Below, piece by piece: positions 51,633 through 60,910 of a stretch of 64,000 nt of DNA (position 1 is its first letter; every line of letters begins with the position of its first letter). A model generated the notes under the pieces. That model saw nothing but the letters and a program-made list of their open reading frames with translations, made no database searches and was not told where the DNA came from. Source of the DNA: Nonomuraea jabiensis. Its GTDB lineage: Bacteria > Actinomycetota > Actinomycetes > Streptosporangiales > Streptosporangiaceae. A program made the position numbers and the translations under genes. The stretch covers positions 12,180,501 through 12,244,500 of the forward strand of contig NZ_JACHMB010000001.1 of the NCBI RefSeq assembly GCF_014204795.1, read 5' to 3'.

Positions 51633-52728
51633 CGATCTCGCCGCCCGCGGCGCCGGCATCGAGCTGACCGGACTGACCAAGCGCTACGGCGACTTCGTCG
51701 CCGTGGACGACGTCTCGCTGTCGATCAAGCCGGGCGAGTTCATCACCCTGCTCGGGCCGAGCGGCTCGGGCAAGACGACCACGCTGAACATCATCGCCGG
51801 CTTCGACCACCCCACCACCGGCGAGCTGACCGTGGACGGCACCGCCATCGCCGCGACGCCCGCCCACAAACGGGACATGGGCATGGTCTTCCAGCACTAC
51901 GCCCTGTTCCCGCACATGACGGTCGCCGAGAACATCGCGTACCCGCTCAAACAGCGCAAGGTGCCCAAGGCCCGCCGCGCCGAGCTGGTCGCGGCCGCGC
52001 TGGCCACCGTCCACCTCGGCGAGTACGGCCACCGCTACCCGCGCGAGCTGTCCGGCGGCCAGCAGCAGCGTGTGGCCGTGGCCCGCGCCATCGTCTACAG
52101 CCCGCGCGTGCTGCTGATGGACGAGCCGCTGGGCGCGCTGGACAAGAAGCTGCGCGACTGGCTCCAGCTCGAGATCAAGCGCATCCACGGCGAGCTCGGC
52201 ACCACGTTCGTGTACGTCACGCACGACCAGGACGAGGCGCTGGTGCTGTCGGACCGGATCGCGGTCTTCAACCGCGGCCGCATCGAGCAGGTCGGAGCCG
52301 CCGAGGAGCTGTACGAGCGGCCCGCCACGCTGTTCGTGGCCCGCTTCCTCGGCGAGTCGACGATCCTGCGCGGCGACGTCACGCCCGACGGCATCGGCGT
52401 GTGCGCGCGGCTGCTGCGGGCACCGGGCACCTTGGCCGACAAGGCGGGGGCGCTCGTCGTACGCCCGGAGCGGCTGGCCGTGCGCGAGGCGGGCTTCGAC
52501 CCCGACCCGGAATGGAACGCCCTGCCGGCCACCGTCACCGGCGAGATTTACCTGGGCTCCAGCAGGAAGCTGGAGCTGAGGCTGCCCGACGGCTCGTCCG
52601 CGCTGGTGCGCGAGCAGGCCGGCAGCCTCAGCGACGCCCGTGGCGGCGACGAGGTCACCCTGACGTGGCGCGTCGCCGACTCCGTCCTGCTGCCCGACTC
52701 GCCCGATGTGGAGGCTGTGCTCACATGA
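51619..52728 (+). CDS. potA: Polyamine ABC ATPase (PotA-like)
   Basis: 369 residues from a GTG inside the potC end. Walker A LLGPSGSGKTTTLNIIAGF, signature LSGGQQQRVAVARAIVYSPR, Walker B VLLMDEPLGALD and H-loop YVTHDQDEALVLSDRI are intact. The C-terminal TOBE_2 domain (ALVVRPERLAVREAGFDP, GEIYLGSSRKLELRLPDG) is diagnostic of the MalK/PotA import group. It energises polyamine import. The stop overlaps the next ATG. Confidence 0.95.
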   Translation: MPTSNDLAARGAGIELTGLTKRYGDFVAVDDVSLSIKPGEFITLLGPSGSGKTTTLNIIAGFDHPTTGELTVDGTAIAATPAHKRDMGMVFQHYALFPHMTVAENIAYPLKQRKVPKARRAELVAAALATVHLGEYGHRYPRELSGGQQQRVAVARAIVYSPRVLLMDEPLGALDKKLRDWLQLEIKRIHGELGTTFVYVTHDQDEALVLSDRIAVFNRGRIEQVGAAEELYERPATLFVARFLGESTILRGDVTPDGIGVCARLLRAPGTLADKAGALVVRPERLAVREAGFDPDPEWNALPATVTGEIYLGSSRKLELRLPDGSSALVREQAGSLSDARGGDEVTLTWRVADSVLLPDSPDVEAVLT

Positions 52729-54143
52729 AAGGCATCCCGCTCACCAAGGACTTCGCCAACGGCGGCGTCTCGTTCTGGTACCGGCAGATCGGCCTGCCGG
52801 ACCGGCGTCCCCCGCTGCCGGGGCCGCGCTCGTACGACGTGGCCATCGTCGGCGGCGGCTACACCGGCCTGTGGACCGCGTACTACCTGAAGAAGGCCGA
52901 GCCGGGGCTGCGGATCGCGATCCTGGAGAAGGAGTTCGCCGGGTTCGGGGCGTCGGGGCGCAACGGCGGGTGGCTGTCGGCGGAGTTCGCCGGGTCGCGC
53001 AAGCGGTACGCCAAGGCGCGCGGCCGGCAGGCGATGATCGACCTGCAGCACGCGATGTTCGACGCCGTGGACGAGGTCATCGAGGTGACCCGCGAGGAGG
53101 CCATCGACGCCGACATCCACAAGGGCGGCCTCGTCCACGTCGCGACGAACCCGGCCCAGCGGCGCCGGCTGCGCGCGGAGCTCGACGACCTGCGCACCTG
53201 GGGGTACGGCGAGAGCGACCTGCGGCTGATGGACCGCGACGAGCAGCGCGAGCGCGTGCAGGTGGCGGGCACCCTGGAGGCCACCTACTCGCCGCACTGC
53301 GCCCGCATCCAGCCCGCCAAGCTGGCCGTCGGCCTGGCCGAGGCGGTCGCCCGGCTCGGCGTGGACATCTTCGAGGACACCACGGTCACGAAGATCGTCC
53401 CGCGGCGGGACGGCAGCCAGGCGGCGGCGGTCACCACGCGCGGGGCGGTCACGGCGGACTACGTCATCCGCGCCACCGAGGGCTTCACCGCCTCGCTGGC
53501 CGGCCAGCACCGGCAGTGGCTCCCGATGAACAGCTCCATGATCGTCACCGAGCCGCTGCCGCCCGAGGTGTGGAAGCACATCGGCTGGCAGGGCAACGAG
53601 CTGCTCGGCGACGAGGCGCACGCCTACATCTACGCGCAGCGCACCGCCGACGACCGCATCGCGATCGGCGGGCGGGGCGTGCCCTACCGGTACGGCTCGC
53701 GTACCGACCTGCGGGGCGCCACCCAGCCGCAGACGGTCGCGCTGCTGTGGCGGATGCTGGTCAAGCTCTTCCCCGCGGCGGCGGACGCGCGGATCCAGCA
53801 CTCCTGGTGCGGCGTGCTGGGCGTGCCGCGCGACTGGTGCTCCACGGTCCACCTGGACCACGCGAGCGGCCTCGGCTGGGCGGGCGGCTACGTGGGCAGC
53901 GGCGTCACGACCACGAACCTGGCCGGCCGCACCCTGCGCGACCTGGTGCTGCGCCAGGACACCGAGCTGACGTCCCTGCCCTGGGTGGGCCGCCAGGTGC
54001 GCCAGTGGGAGCCCGAGCCGCTGCGGTGGACGGGGGTGCAGCTCATCTACGCGCTCTTCCGCGCCGCCGACCGGCAGGAGAACGACCACGGCACCACGAC
54101 GTCGCCGTTCGCGCGGGTGGCGAACCTGATCTCCGGCCGCTGA
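52725..54143 (+). CDS. FAD-dependent amine oxidoreductase (PuuB-like)
   Basis: 472 residues from the ATG at 52725 (overlap ATGA with potA). The DAO fold shows YDVAIVGGGYTGLWTAYYLK, the second dinucleotide strand EKEFAGFGASGRNGGWLSAE (GASGRNGG is the hallmark of the PuuB/OrdL group) and the late FAD segment GLGWAGGYVGSGVTTTNLAG. It probably oxidises gamma-glutamylputrescine or a related polyamine taken up by the Pot system. No PuuA glutamylation gene is next to it, so the exact substrate is inferred. Confidence 0.9.
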   Translation: MKGIPLTKDFANGGVSFWYRQIGLPDRRPPLPGPRSYDVAIVGGGYTGLWTAYYLKKAEPGLRIAILEKEFAGFGASGRNGGWLSAEFAGSRKRYAKARGRQAMIDLQHAMFDAVDEVIEVTREEAIDADIHKGGLVHVATNPAQRRRLRAELDDLRTWGYGESDLRLMDRDEQRERVQVAGTLEATYSPHCARIQPAKLAVGLAEAVARLGVDIFEDTTVTKIVPRRDGSQAAAVTTRGAVTADYVIRATEGFTASLAGQHRQWLPMNSSMIVTEPLPPEVWKHIGWQGNELLGDEAHAYIYAQRTADDRIAIGGRGVPYRYGSRTDLRGATQPQTVALLWRMLVKLFPAAADARIQHSWCGVLGVPRDWCSTVHLDHASGLGWAGGYVGSGVTTTNLAGRTLRDLVLRQDTELTSLPWVGRQVRQWEPEPLRWTGVQLIYALFRAADRQENDHGTTTSPFARVANLISGR

Positions 54144-54156
54144 CGCGCCTCACCCT

Positions 54157-54179
54157 CCGGAGCGCGCTCAGCGCTCCGG
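54157..54179. terminator. Bidirectional stem-loop between convergent genes
   Basis: CCGGAGCGC pairs perfectly with GCGCTCCGG around the 5-nt loop GCTCA. It is placed between the convergent ends of the amine oxidoreductase and the LigD-type polymerase. A short direct repeat GGCCATCCGGGG follows twice. Confidence 0.75.
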
Positions 54180-54209
54180 GCCATCCGGGGGCCATCCGGG
54201 GGCCAGAGG

Positions 54210-55412
54210 TCAGCGCTCCGGGGGCCCGGCGCCGCGCCAGGGGTCGTAGTCAACCTCCAGCGGCTCCTGCGGCGGCCGCTCGGCCTCCGGCACGTGCTGG
54301 AGGTTGACCCGGATGCGATACCACACGCTGCTGCGCCCCCGCATGCCGTCGACCAGCACGTCGGCGGGCTCCAGCCGGGCCGCGACCTCCGGGTGGCGGG
54401 CCTTCCACCGCTCGAACCCGGCCAGCGCCTCCTCCTTGTGCTCCGCCCGCGCGATCTCGATGACGGGCATCGTCTGCTGCCTGCGCCCGCTGCCCTTGGG
54501 CGGCTTGGGCGCCGGGCCGAGCTCCTCGGCCAGCTCCAGCAGCGAGTCGAGCGAGCCGGGGTGCAGGTCCATGTCCTCCCACGGATCGCCGGCCTCGGCC
54601 AGCCGCTTGGGCACGGAGTCGATCGTGAACGCCTCGGGGCGGCAGCCGGGCACCTCGTCCCAGGTCAGCGGCGTCGAGACGCGGGCGTCGGGCACGGCCC
54701 GCACGGAGTAGGCGGAGGCCACGGTGCGGTCGTAGGCGTTCTGGTTGAAGTCGACGAACACGCCGTGCCGCTCCTCCTTCCACCACCGGCTGGTGGCCAG
54801 CTCGGGCGCGCGCCGCTCGACCTCGCGGGCCACCGTCTCGGCGGCCTTGCGCACCTTGGCGAACGGCCAGCGCCGCTCGATGCGGGCATAGACGTGAAAC
54901 CCCCGCGACCCCGACGTCTTGGGCCAGGCGACCAGCCCGTGGTCCGCCAGCACCTCGCGCGCCACCTGCGCGGTGGCCAGCACGTCGGCCCACTCGACGC
55001 CCGGCACCGGGTCGAGGTCGATGCGCAGCTCGTCGGGCCTGGACAGGTCGTCGGCGCGCACCGGGTGGGGGTTGAGGTCGACGCACCCGAGGTTGACCAC
55101 CCACAGCAGCTGGGCCAGGTCGGTGCAGACGACCTCCTCCGCGCTCAGCCCCGAGCGGTATTTCAGCTCGGCCACCTCGATCCAGTCGGGCCGCTTGGCC
55201 GGGGCGCGCTTCTGGAAGAACGCCTCCTGCTCGATGCCGTGCACGAACCGCTTGAGCACCATCGGCCGCCCGTGGACGCCCCGCAGCGCCGCCTCGCCCA
55301 CGGCCTGGTAGAAGCGGATCAGGTCGAGCTTGGTGTGGCCGGACTGCGGGAAGACCACCTTGTCGGGGCTGGTGATGCGGACCTCGCGACCCGCGACCTC
55401 GATGTCAGGCAT
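54210..55412 (-). CDS. Stand-alone LigD-type primase-polymerase
   Basis: 400 residues from the ATG at 55412. The archaeo-eukaryotic primase fold of LigD polymerase domains is clear: EVRITSPDKVVFPQSGHTK, LDLIRFYQAVGEAALRGVHG, PMVLKRFVHGIEQEAFFQK, the catalytic DxD in ELRIDLDPVPGVEWADVLA, KTSGSRGFHVYARIERRWP (SxGxxGxH) and DFNQNAYDRTVASAYSVRA. The domain adds ribo- or deoxynucleotides at DNA ends in NHEJ. There is no ligase or nuclease domain and no Ku gene nearby. About 110 further C-terminal residues (IEIARAEHKEEALAGFERWK) form an extension I do not recognise. Confidence 0.92.
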   Translation of the reverse strand: MPDIEVAGREVRITSPDKVVFPQSGHTKLDLIRFYQAVGEAALRGVHGRPMVLKRFVHGIEQEAFFQKRAPAKRPDWIEVAELKYRSGLSAEEVVCTDLAQLLWVVNLGCVDLNPHPVRADDLSRPDELRIDLDPVPGVEWADVLATAQVAREVLADHGLVAWPKTSGSRGFHVYARIERRWPFAKVRKAAETVAREVERRAPELATSRWWKEERHGVFVDFNQNAYDRTVASAYSVRAVPDARVSTPLTWDEVPGCRPEAFTIDSVPKRLAEAGDPWEDMDLHPGSLDSLLELAEELGPAPKPPKGSGRRQQTMPVIEIARAEHKEEALAGFERWKARHPEVAARLEPADVLVDGMRGRSSVWYRIRVNLQHVPEAERPPQEPLEVDYDPWRGAGPPER

Positions 55413-55444
55413 ACGGTCACGATACGCGGGAGCACCGACAAGGC

Positions 55445-58400
55445 TCAGGGCGCCAGCTCGGCGCCGCGGGCGCGGCTGCGCGACTCCAGGTAGGCCAGGC
55501 CGAGCCGCCGGTGCCGGGCGATGGCCGCCCGGTTGTGCCCGAGCGCCTGCTCCGTACGCCCGAGCCGGAGCGCGAGCTCGGCCAGCACGTCGTGCACGCA
55601 GCCCAGGGCCCCGCTGCCCGTGCCCAGGACGATGGGCTGGTCGGCGATCGGCAGCAGCCGCTCGTACATCTCCCCGGGGTCGGGGGTGCCGAGCTGCGCG
55701 GCCACGAGCCCCCAGACCGGGAAGAAGAAGTCGGCCGACCAGTCCTCCCGCAGGTCCACCCCCCACCGTTCGAGGAGCCGGCGCGCCTGCTCGGTGCGGC
55801 CGACGTCCAGGGAGGCCAGGATGGCGAGCGGGCGTACCAGACCCATGAGCGGGCGGTCGCCCGCGGCCACCAGCTCGTCCAGCAGCTCCGCCACCCGGCC
55901 CTCACCGCGCCGGCAGGTGTAGAGGACGCCGAGGCGGCGGGCCTCCTGGCCCCACAGGCTCGCCCCGAAGGAGATCTTGGGGAAGTGCTCGGCCAGCGCC
56001 TCCGCCTCCGCCCACCGGCCGTGCAGGGCGTGGTCGGCGGTCTGCGCGACGCGGACCATGGCCTCCAGCTCGGGCCGGGCGACCTCGTGCAGCAGCTGCT
56101 CGCAGCGGGCCAGGTCCCTGCTCCACTCGGCCAGCTCGCCCGCGCGCAGCAGGCACGACATGCGCAGCACCCGCGCCACCAGCCTGGCCTCCCTGGGCAG
56201 GCCGGGCACGGCCAGCATCTCCTCGGCCGCCGCCAGCCGCTCGGGGTTGCGGCCGGGTACGAAGCTCGCGATCAGGTAGTTGTTGAGCGCCCTGGCCAGC
56301 AGCATGGGGTCGCCGGAGCGGCGGGCCAGGCCGACCGCGTCGAGCGCCAGCCGCTCGCCCTCGGCGCGCCGCGGGCCGTAGTGCAGCTCGATGCCGAGCG
56401 TGCCCAGGAGCGCGGCCCTGGACCGGTCGTCGAGGTCGCCCGCCAGGAGGTCCTCCAGGATCGCGACCATGTCCTCGTCCACGACGCCGTACGGGCGCCA
56501 GTTCCACACCGACAGGCCGCCGAAGACCGACACCGCCGCCACCAGCGCGTCCCGGTCGCCGAGCCGCTGGGCCTGGGCGACGGCCTCGGTCAGGTCGCGG
56601 TAGGCGCCTTCGGCGTCGCCCGTGGTGCGGCGGGCCTGGCCCAGCTCGGTGAGCACGCGGCAGCGCTCGGGCGAGTCGCCGGGCGGCAGGTGGTCGAGCG
56701 CCAGCTCCCACAGCTGCACGGCCTCCTGGTAGCCGTGGCGCTGCGCGGCCTGCGCGGCGGCCCGGGTGGCGTACGTGACCGCCTTGGGCGCGCCGCCCAG
56801 CCGGGCCGCGGCGGCGAAGTGGCCGGCCAGGATCGCCGGGTCGGCGCCGGGCAGGGTCTCCAGGTGCCCGGCGGCCCGCAGGTGCAGGCGGGCGCGGTCG
56901 AGCCGGGTGAGTCCCTGGTCGAGCGCCTGCCGTACGAGGGCGTGGGAGAAGCGGTAGTCGGCGGCCCCGGTCAGCGGCTGGGTGAGCAGGCCGGCGGCCA
57001 GCGCGGGCTCCAGGTGCGACATGACCTCCTCGACGGGGCGGTCCACGAGGGCGGCCAGCAGGTCCAGGTCCACCTCCCGGCCCGCGACCGCGGCGGCCCC
57101 GAGCAGGTCCCGGGTGGGCTCGGGCAGGCGGGCCAGGCGGCGTTCGATGACGTCGCGGGCGCCGGGCGGGACGAGGTGGCGCTCGCGTTCGGGCAGGCGG
57201 AGCAGCTCGGTCAGGTAGAACGGGTTGCCGCCCGAGCGGTCGAGCAGCTCCTGCGGGTCGGCCGCCACGTCGCGCAGGCGCAGGTAGTCGCGCACGCCCG
57301 AGGCGTCGAACGGCGCCAGCGGCAGCCGGCGGCCCTCCCTGGCCAGCGCGCCCAGGGTCTCGCGCAGCTGCTCGGGGTGGTCGCCCGGTTCGGGCCTGAG
57401 CGTGGCCACGACGAGCGCGGAGGTCCTGGCCAGCTCGCCGGCGACGTGGCCGAGCAGCCTCAGGGAGGAGGCGTCGGCCCAGTGCAGGTCCTCCAGCACC
57501 ACGAGCAGGGGGCCGGTCCGCAGCTCCGCCAGCACGGCGTCGTACAGGTCGAACAGCTCGGCCTGCGGGGACGGCGGGATCAGGCCCGCGCGGGTCCACG
57601 GCCAGAACGCGGGGGCGGTGCCGCCGTCGAGGCAGCGGCCCCACTCCACCCGGAAGCCCCTGGCCGTGGCCAAGTCGGCGACGGCCCTGGCCAGGCTCGT
57701 CTTGCCGATGCCCGCCTCGCCGGTGACCAGCGCCAGCCCGCCCCTGCCGTGCCTGGCCCGAGCCAGCAGCTCCTCCAGGACCCGCAGCTCGTCCTCCCTG
57801 GCCACGAGCCTGCCGGAGCCCGGGCCCGCGGGGACGGGTGCCGGAACGGGGTCGGGTGCCGGGCTGGGCTTGGGGGCCGGGTCGAGTTCGGGCGCCTGCT
57901 CGAACACCGCCTGCTCCAGCCGCCTCAGCTCGGGCCCCGGCTCGATGCCCAGCTCGCCGGCGAGCAGGGCGCGTACCTTGCGCAGCGCCGCGAGCGCGTC
58001 GGCCTGGCGGCCCGCCCGGTACAGCCCGAGCACCAGCAGCCCCCACGCCCGCTCCCGGTACGGGTGCGCCTCCGTCAGCGCCTCCAGGTCGGGCACGCTG
58101 GCCTCGCCGAGCGCCAGCCGGGCCGCCAGCCGGTCCTCCTCGGCCACGAGCCGCAGCTCCTCCAGCCGCGCCGACGCCGCCGGCGCCAGATCGGGGAACT
58201 CGGCCAGCGGCTCCCCCCGCCACAGCGCGAGCGCCCGGTCGAGCGTCCGCGCGCCCTCCGCGTGCCGCCCCTGCCTGACCAGGCGCGCCCCGTCGGCGGC
58301 CCACGCGGCGAAGCGGCCCACGTCGGTCTGGCCGGGCGTGACGTCCAGCACGTAGCCGGGCTCGCGGGTGAGCAGCACCCGGGGCGGCGTGCGCGGCTTG

Positions 58401-58633
58401 CGGTCCGGCTCCAGCACCCGCCGCAGATGCGAGACGTACGCCTGCAGCGTCGCCGTCGCCTTGGCCGGCGCCTCCCCCGCCCACAGCTCCTCGATCAGCC
58501 GGTCGAGCGGCACGACGCGGCCCGGTTCGAGCGCCAGCCTGGCCAGGACCGCCCGCTGCTTGCGGGTGCCGAGGTCGAGCCGGTTGCCGTCGCCGTCGTC
58601 CACCTCAAGCGGACCGAACAGTCTGAACTCCAC
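55445..58633 (-). CDS. BTAD/AfsR-like regulator with AAA ATPase and TPR-like repeats
   Basis: 1062 residues from the GTG at 58633 (VEFRLFGPLEV, with GGGG just upstream); the frame stays open far upstream but that part overlaps the divergent gene. Residues about 5-95 are an OmpR-like winged helix (RKQRAVLARLALEPGRVVPL, LQAYVSHLRRVLEPDRK). About 100-245 is the BTAD domain (ARLEELRLVAEEDRLAARLA, ALAALRKVRALLAGELGIEP). A Pro-rich linker precedes an ATPase near 300 (VTGEAGIGKTSLARAVADL; LLVVLEDLHWAD). The rest is helical TPR-like repeats. Such SARP-type activators switch on nearby or secondary-metabolism genes. Confidence 0.92.
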   Translation of the reverse strand: MEFRLFGPLEVDDGDGNRLDLGTRKQRAVLARLALEPGRVVPLDRLIEELWAGEAPAKATATLQAYVSHLRRVLEPDRKPRTPPRVLLTREPGYVLDVTPGQTDVGRFAAWAADGARLVRQGRHAEGARTLDRALALWRGEPLAEFPDLAPAASARLEELRLVAEEDRLAARLALGEASVPDLEALTEAHPYRERAWGLLVLGLYRAGRQADALAALRKVRALLAGELGIEPGPELRRLEQAVFEQAPELDPAPKPSPAPDPVPAPVPAGPGSGRLVAREDELRVLEELLARARHGRGGLALVTGEAGIGKTSLARAVADLATARGFRVEWGRCLDGGTAPAFWPWTRAGLIPPSPQAELFDLYDAVLAELRTGPLLVVLEDLHWADASSLRLLGHVAGELARTSALVVATLRPEPGDHPEQLRETLGALAREGRRLPLAPFDASGVRDYLRLRDVAADPQELLDRSGGNPFYLTELLRLPERERHLVPPGARDVIERRLARLPEPTRDLLGAAAVAGREVDLDLLAALVDRPVEEVMSHLEPALAAGLLTQPLTGAADYRFSHALVRQALDQGLTRLDRARLHLRAAGHLETLPGADPAILAGHFAAAARLGGAPKAVTYATRAAAQAAQRHGYQEAVQLWELALDHLPPGDSPERCRVLTELGQARRTTGDAEGAYRDLTEAVAQAQRLGDRDALVAAVSVFGGLSVWNWRPYGVVDEDMVAILEDLLAGDLDDRSRAALLGTLGIELHYGPRRAEGERLALDAVGLARRSGDPMLLARALNNYLIASFVPGRNPERLAAAEEMLAVPGLPREARLVARVLRMSCLLRAGELAEWSRDLARCEQLLHEVARPELEAMVRVAQTADHALHGRWAEAEALAEHFPKISFGASLWGQEARRLGVLYTCRRGEGRVAELLDELVAAGDRPLMGLVRPLAILASLDVGRTEQARRLLERWGVDLREDWSADFFFPVWGLVAAQLGTPDPGEMYERLLPIADQPIVLGTGSGALGCVHDVLAELALRLGRTEQALGHNRAAIARHRRLGLAYLESRSRARGAELAP

Positions 58634-58687
58634 GAACCCCAAGTCAACCTCAACTCCTCCGCAAATGCCGAAACGCACACTTGATCC

Positions 58688-59968
58688 ATGAACGAGCTGA
58701 AGAACGTGATGAACGGCCGCGTGCTCCTCCCCGGCGACGAGGGTTTCGACGAGGCGCGCAAGCCCTGGAACCTGGCCGTCGACCAGCAGGTGCGCGCGGT
58801 CGTCGAAGCGGCCGACGCCGACGACGTGGCGGCCACGGTCGGCTACGCCCGCCTGCACGGGCTGGCGGTGACCGCGCAGCCGAGCGGCCACGGCGCCTCC
58901 GGCGACACCGACGGCACGATCCTGCTGCGGACCGGCGGCCTGGGCGGAGTGGCGATCGAGAACGGGGTGGCGCGCGTCGGCGCGGGTGTGAAGTGGGGCG
59001 AGGTGCTGGCGGCGGCGAGCCCGCTCGGGCTGACCGGCCTCGCGGGCAGCTCCCCCGTGGTCAGCGTGACCGGGTACACGCTGGGTGGCGGGCTGAGCTG
59101 GTTCAGCAGGAAGTACGGCTTCGCCGCCGACACCGTGCGGGCCTTCGACGCGGTGGACGCCGAGGGCCGGCGGATCCGGGTGACGGCCGAGCGGGACCCC
59201 GAGCTGTTCTGGGCGCTGCGGGGCGGCGGCGGTGACTTCGCGGTCGTGACGGCGATGGAGTTCGACCTGAGCCCCGCCCCCTTCCTGTACGGCGGGCGGA
59301 TCACGTGGCCGATCGAGCGGGCGCCCGAGGTGCTGGCCGCTTACCGCGAGGTCACCGCGAGCGCGCCGGACGAGCTGACGGTCTGGTACGACCTGCTGCA
59401 GATCCCCGGCGGCCCGGGGTTCGTCATGGTCGACAGCACCTACCTGGGCCGGGACCCGGGCGCGCTGCTGCGGCCCTTCGAGCTGATCGGCGGCGCGATC
59501 GGCGACACCCGGCGGCTGCTGCCGGTGGCCGAGCTGGGCTCCATCTGCGACGAGCCCACCGATCCCCAGCCCGGCACCAGCCGGTGCGAGCTGCTGACCG
59601 GGCTCGACGACCAGGTGGCCGGCGTGCTGCTGGGCGAGCCGATCGACCCGATGATCAGCGTGCAGATCCGGCACCTGGGCGGGGCCCTGTCCCGGCCCGC
59701 CGACGGGGGCGGCGCCGCGGGGCACCTGGACGAGCCGTACCTGGTCTACGCGATCGGCCGGCCCACCGAGGCCACGGCCGAGCGTCTGGAGCGGCTGGGC
59801 AAGGCGCTGGTTCCGTTCAGCAGCGGGCGCAAGCCGTACACGATGCTGCACGGCGGCGAGCAGGCCGCGGCGGCGTTCCCGCGCGAGTCGCTGGCCCGGC
59901 TCCGCGACCTCAAGCGCTCCCGCGACCCGCACGGCGTCATCCGGGCCAACTTCCCCGTGCTGGGGTAG
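58688..59968 (+). CDS. FAD-binding oxidoreductase of the berberine-bridge-enzyme type
   Basis: 426 residues. The PCMH/FAD_binding_4 domain is shown by RAVVEAADADDVAATVGYAR, AVTAQPSGHGASGDTDGTIL (His suited to 8-alpha covalent FAD) and LGLTGLAGSSPVVSVTGYTL GGG. The usual second anchoring Cys is Ser here, so single covalent attachment is expected. The C-terminus RDPHGVIRANFPVLG replaces the full BBE motif. Relatives oxidise alcohols or sugars. It is divergent from the BTAD regulator with a gap of only 54 bp and is the obvious candidate target. The substrate is unknown. Confidence 0.9.
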   Translation: MNELKNVMNGRVLLPGDEGFDEARKPWNLAVDQQVRAVVEAADADDVAATVGYARLHGLAVTAQPSGHGASGDTDGTILLRTGGLGGVAIENGVARVGAGVKWGEVLAAASPLGLTGLAGSSPVVSVTGYTLGGGLSWFSRKYGFAADTVRAFDAVDAEGRRIRVTAERDPELFWALRGGGGDFAVVTAMEFDLSPAPFLYGGRITWPIERAPEVLAAYREVTASAPDELTVWYDLLQIPGGPGFVMVDSTYLGRDPGALLRPFELIGGAIGDTRRLLPVAELGSICDEPTDPQPGTSRCELLTGLDDQVAGVLLGEPIDPMISVQIRHLGGALSRPADGGGAAGHLDEPYLVYAIGRPTEATAERLERLGKALVPFSSGRKPYTMLHGGEQAAAAFPRESLARLRDLKRSRDPHGVIRANFPVLG

Positions 59969-59974
59969 CCCGTT

Positions 59975-60862
59975 TCACCCGATGGCCCGGGCCAGGAAAT
60001 CGCGGATCAAGGGGACGATCTCGCCGAGGCTGGTCTCCAGCGCCCAGTGGCCGGCATCGAGCACGTGCAGCTCGGCGTCCGGCAGGTCGCGCAGGTACGC
60101 CCTGGCCGCCCCCTCGGGCATGTAACCGTCGTGCGGGCCCCACACGATCAGCGTCGGCGGACGGTGCTCCCGCAGGTACGCCTGCTCCTTGGGGAACCAT
60201 TCCAGCGTCGTCGCCTGGTCCTCGAAGAGGCCCACGACGTTCGCGCGGCGCCGCGAGGTGTTCATCAGCGACCAGTGCAGCCGCCACAGGTCCGGGCTCA
60301 CCCGTTCGGCCAGATGGTCCGGCAGCTCGCCGGCGAACTCGTCGCGGAAGCCCTCCTCCGTGACGTTCGCGGCGAGCCTGGCCCGGCCCTCGTCCGTCGG
60401 ATCGCTCCAGAACTCCTTGAGCCAGGCGTACTTCGGCCCCAGCTGGTCCTCGTAGATGTCGCCGTTCTGGATGACGAGCGCGGTGACCCGTTCGGGGGCG
60501 CGCATGGCCAGCCGCAGCCCGAACTGGGAGCCGTAGTCGTGCAGGTAGATGGCGTACCGCGACAGTCCCATCACGTGCGTGAAGCGTTCGAGGAAGTCGG
60601 CGTAGCCGGTGAAGGTGTAGGAGAAGTGCTCGGGTGTCGCGCTGTAGCCGAAGCCCGGCAGGTCGGGCGCGATCAGGCGCCAGCGGTCGCCGAGGGCGGG
60701 CAGGAGGTTGCGGAACGCGTACGAGGAGCAGGGGTAGCCGTGCGGCAGCAGGAAGATCGGCGCGTCGCGCGGGCCGGCCTCGCGGTAGAAGACCTCGATC
60801 CCGTCGACGTCGATCCTCCGATGCGCGACCGCGGCGGGCGTGCTGTGTCGGTTTCCGGTCAT
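59975..60862 (-). CDS. Alpha/beta hydrolase, epoxide hydrolase/dehalogenase-like
   Basis: 295 residues. The oxyanion motif FLLPHGYPCSSYAFRNLLPA (HGxP), the nucleophile elbow IYLHDYGSQFGLRLAMRAPE with Asp in place of Ser (as in epoxide hydrolases and haloalkane dehalogenases), the acid region LIVWGPHDGYMPEGAARAYL and the catalytic His in VLDAGHWALETSLGEI are visible. It is probably cytoplasmic, as no signal is seen. Its end is only 6 bp from the convergent flavoenzyme. Confidence 0.9.
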   Translation of the reverse strand: MTGNRHSTPAAVAHRRIDVDGIEVFYREAGPRDAPIFLLPHGYPCSSYAFRNLLPALGDRWRLIAPDLPGFGYSATPEHFSYTFTGYADFLERFTHVMGLSRYAIYLHDYGSQFGLRLAMRAPERVTALVIQNGDIYEDQLGPKYAWLKEFWSDPTDEGRARLAANVTEEGFRDEFAGELPDHLAERVSPDLWRLHWSLMNTSRRRANVVGLFEDQATTLEWFPKEQAYLREHRPPTLIVWGPHDGYMPEGAARAYLRDLPDAELHVLDAGHWALETSLGEIVPLIRDFLARAIG

Positions 60863-60910
60863 GGAACAAGGGCCTACCCCGCAGGCGCGGCATGGTGTCC
60901 TGCGCAGTGC

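Noticed and set aside
55511-58684. 1057-codon plus-strand frame over the BTAD regulator
   Set aside because: Antisense shadow with Gln/Arg/Gly-rich text and no domain.
58634-59932. Upstream extension of the BTAD regulator frame to 59932
   Set aside because: It is fully antisense to a well-supported flavoenzyme gene and reads as Gly/Arg/His/Val-rich low-quality text. The regulator's winged helix begins normally at the GTG at 58633.
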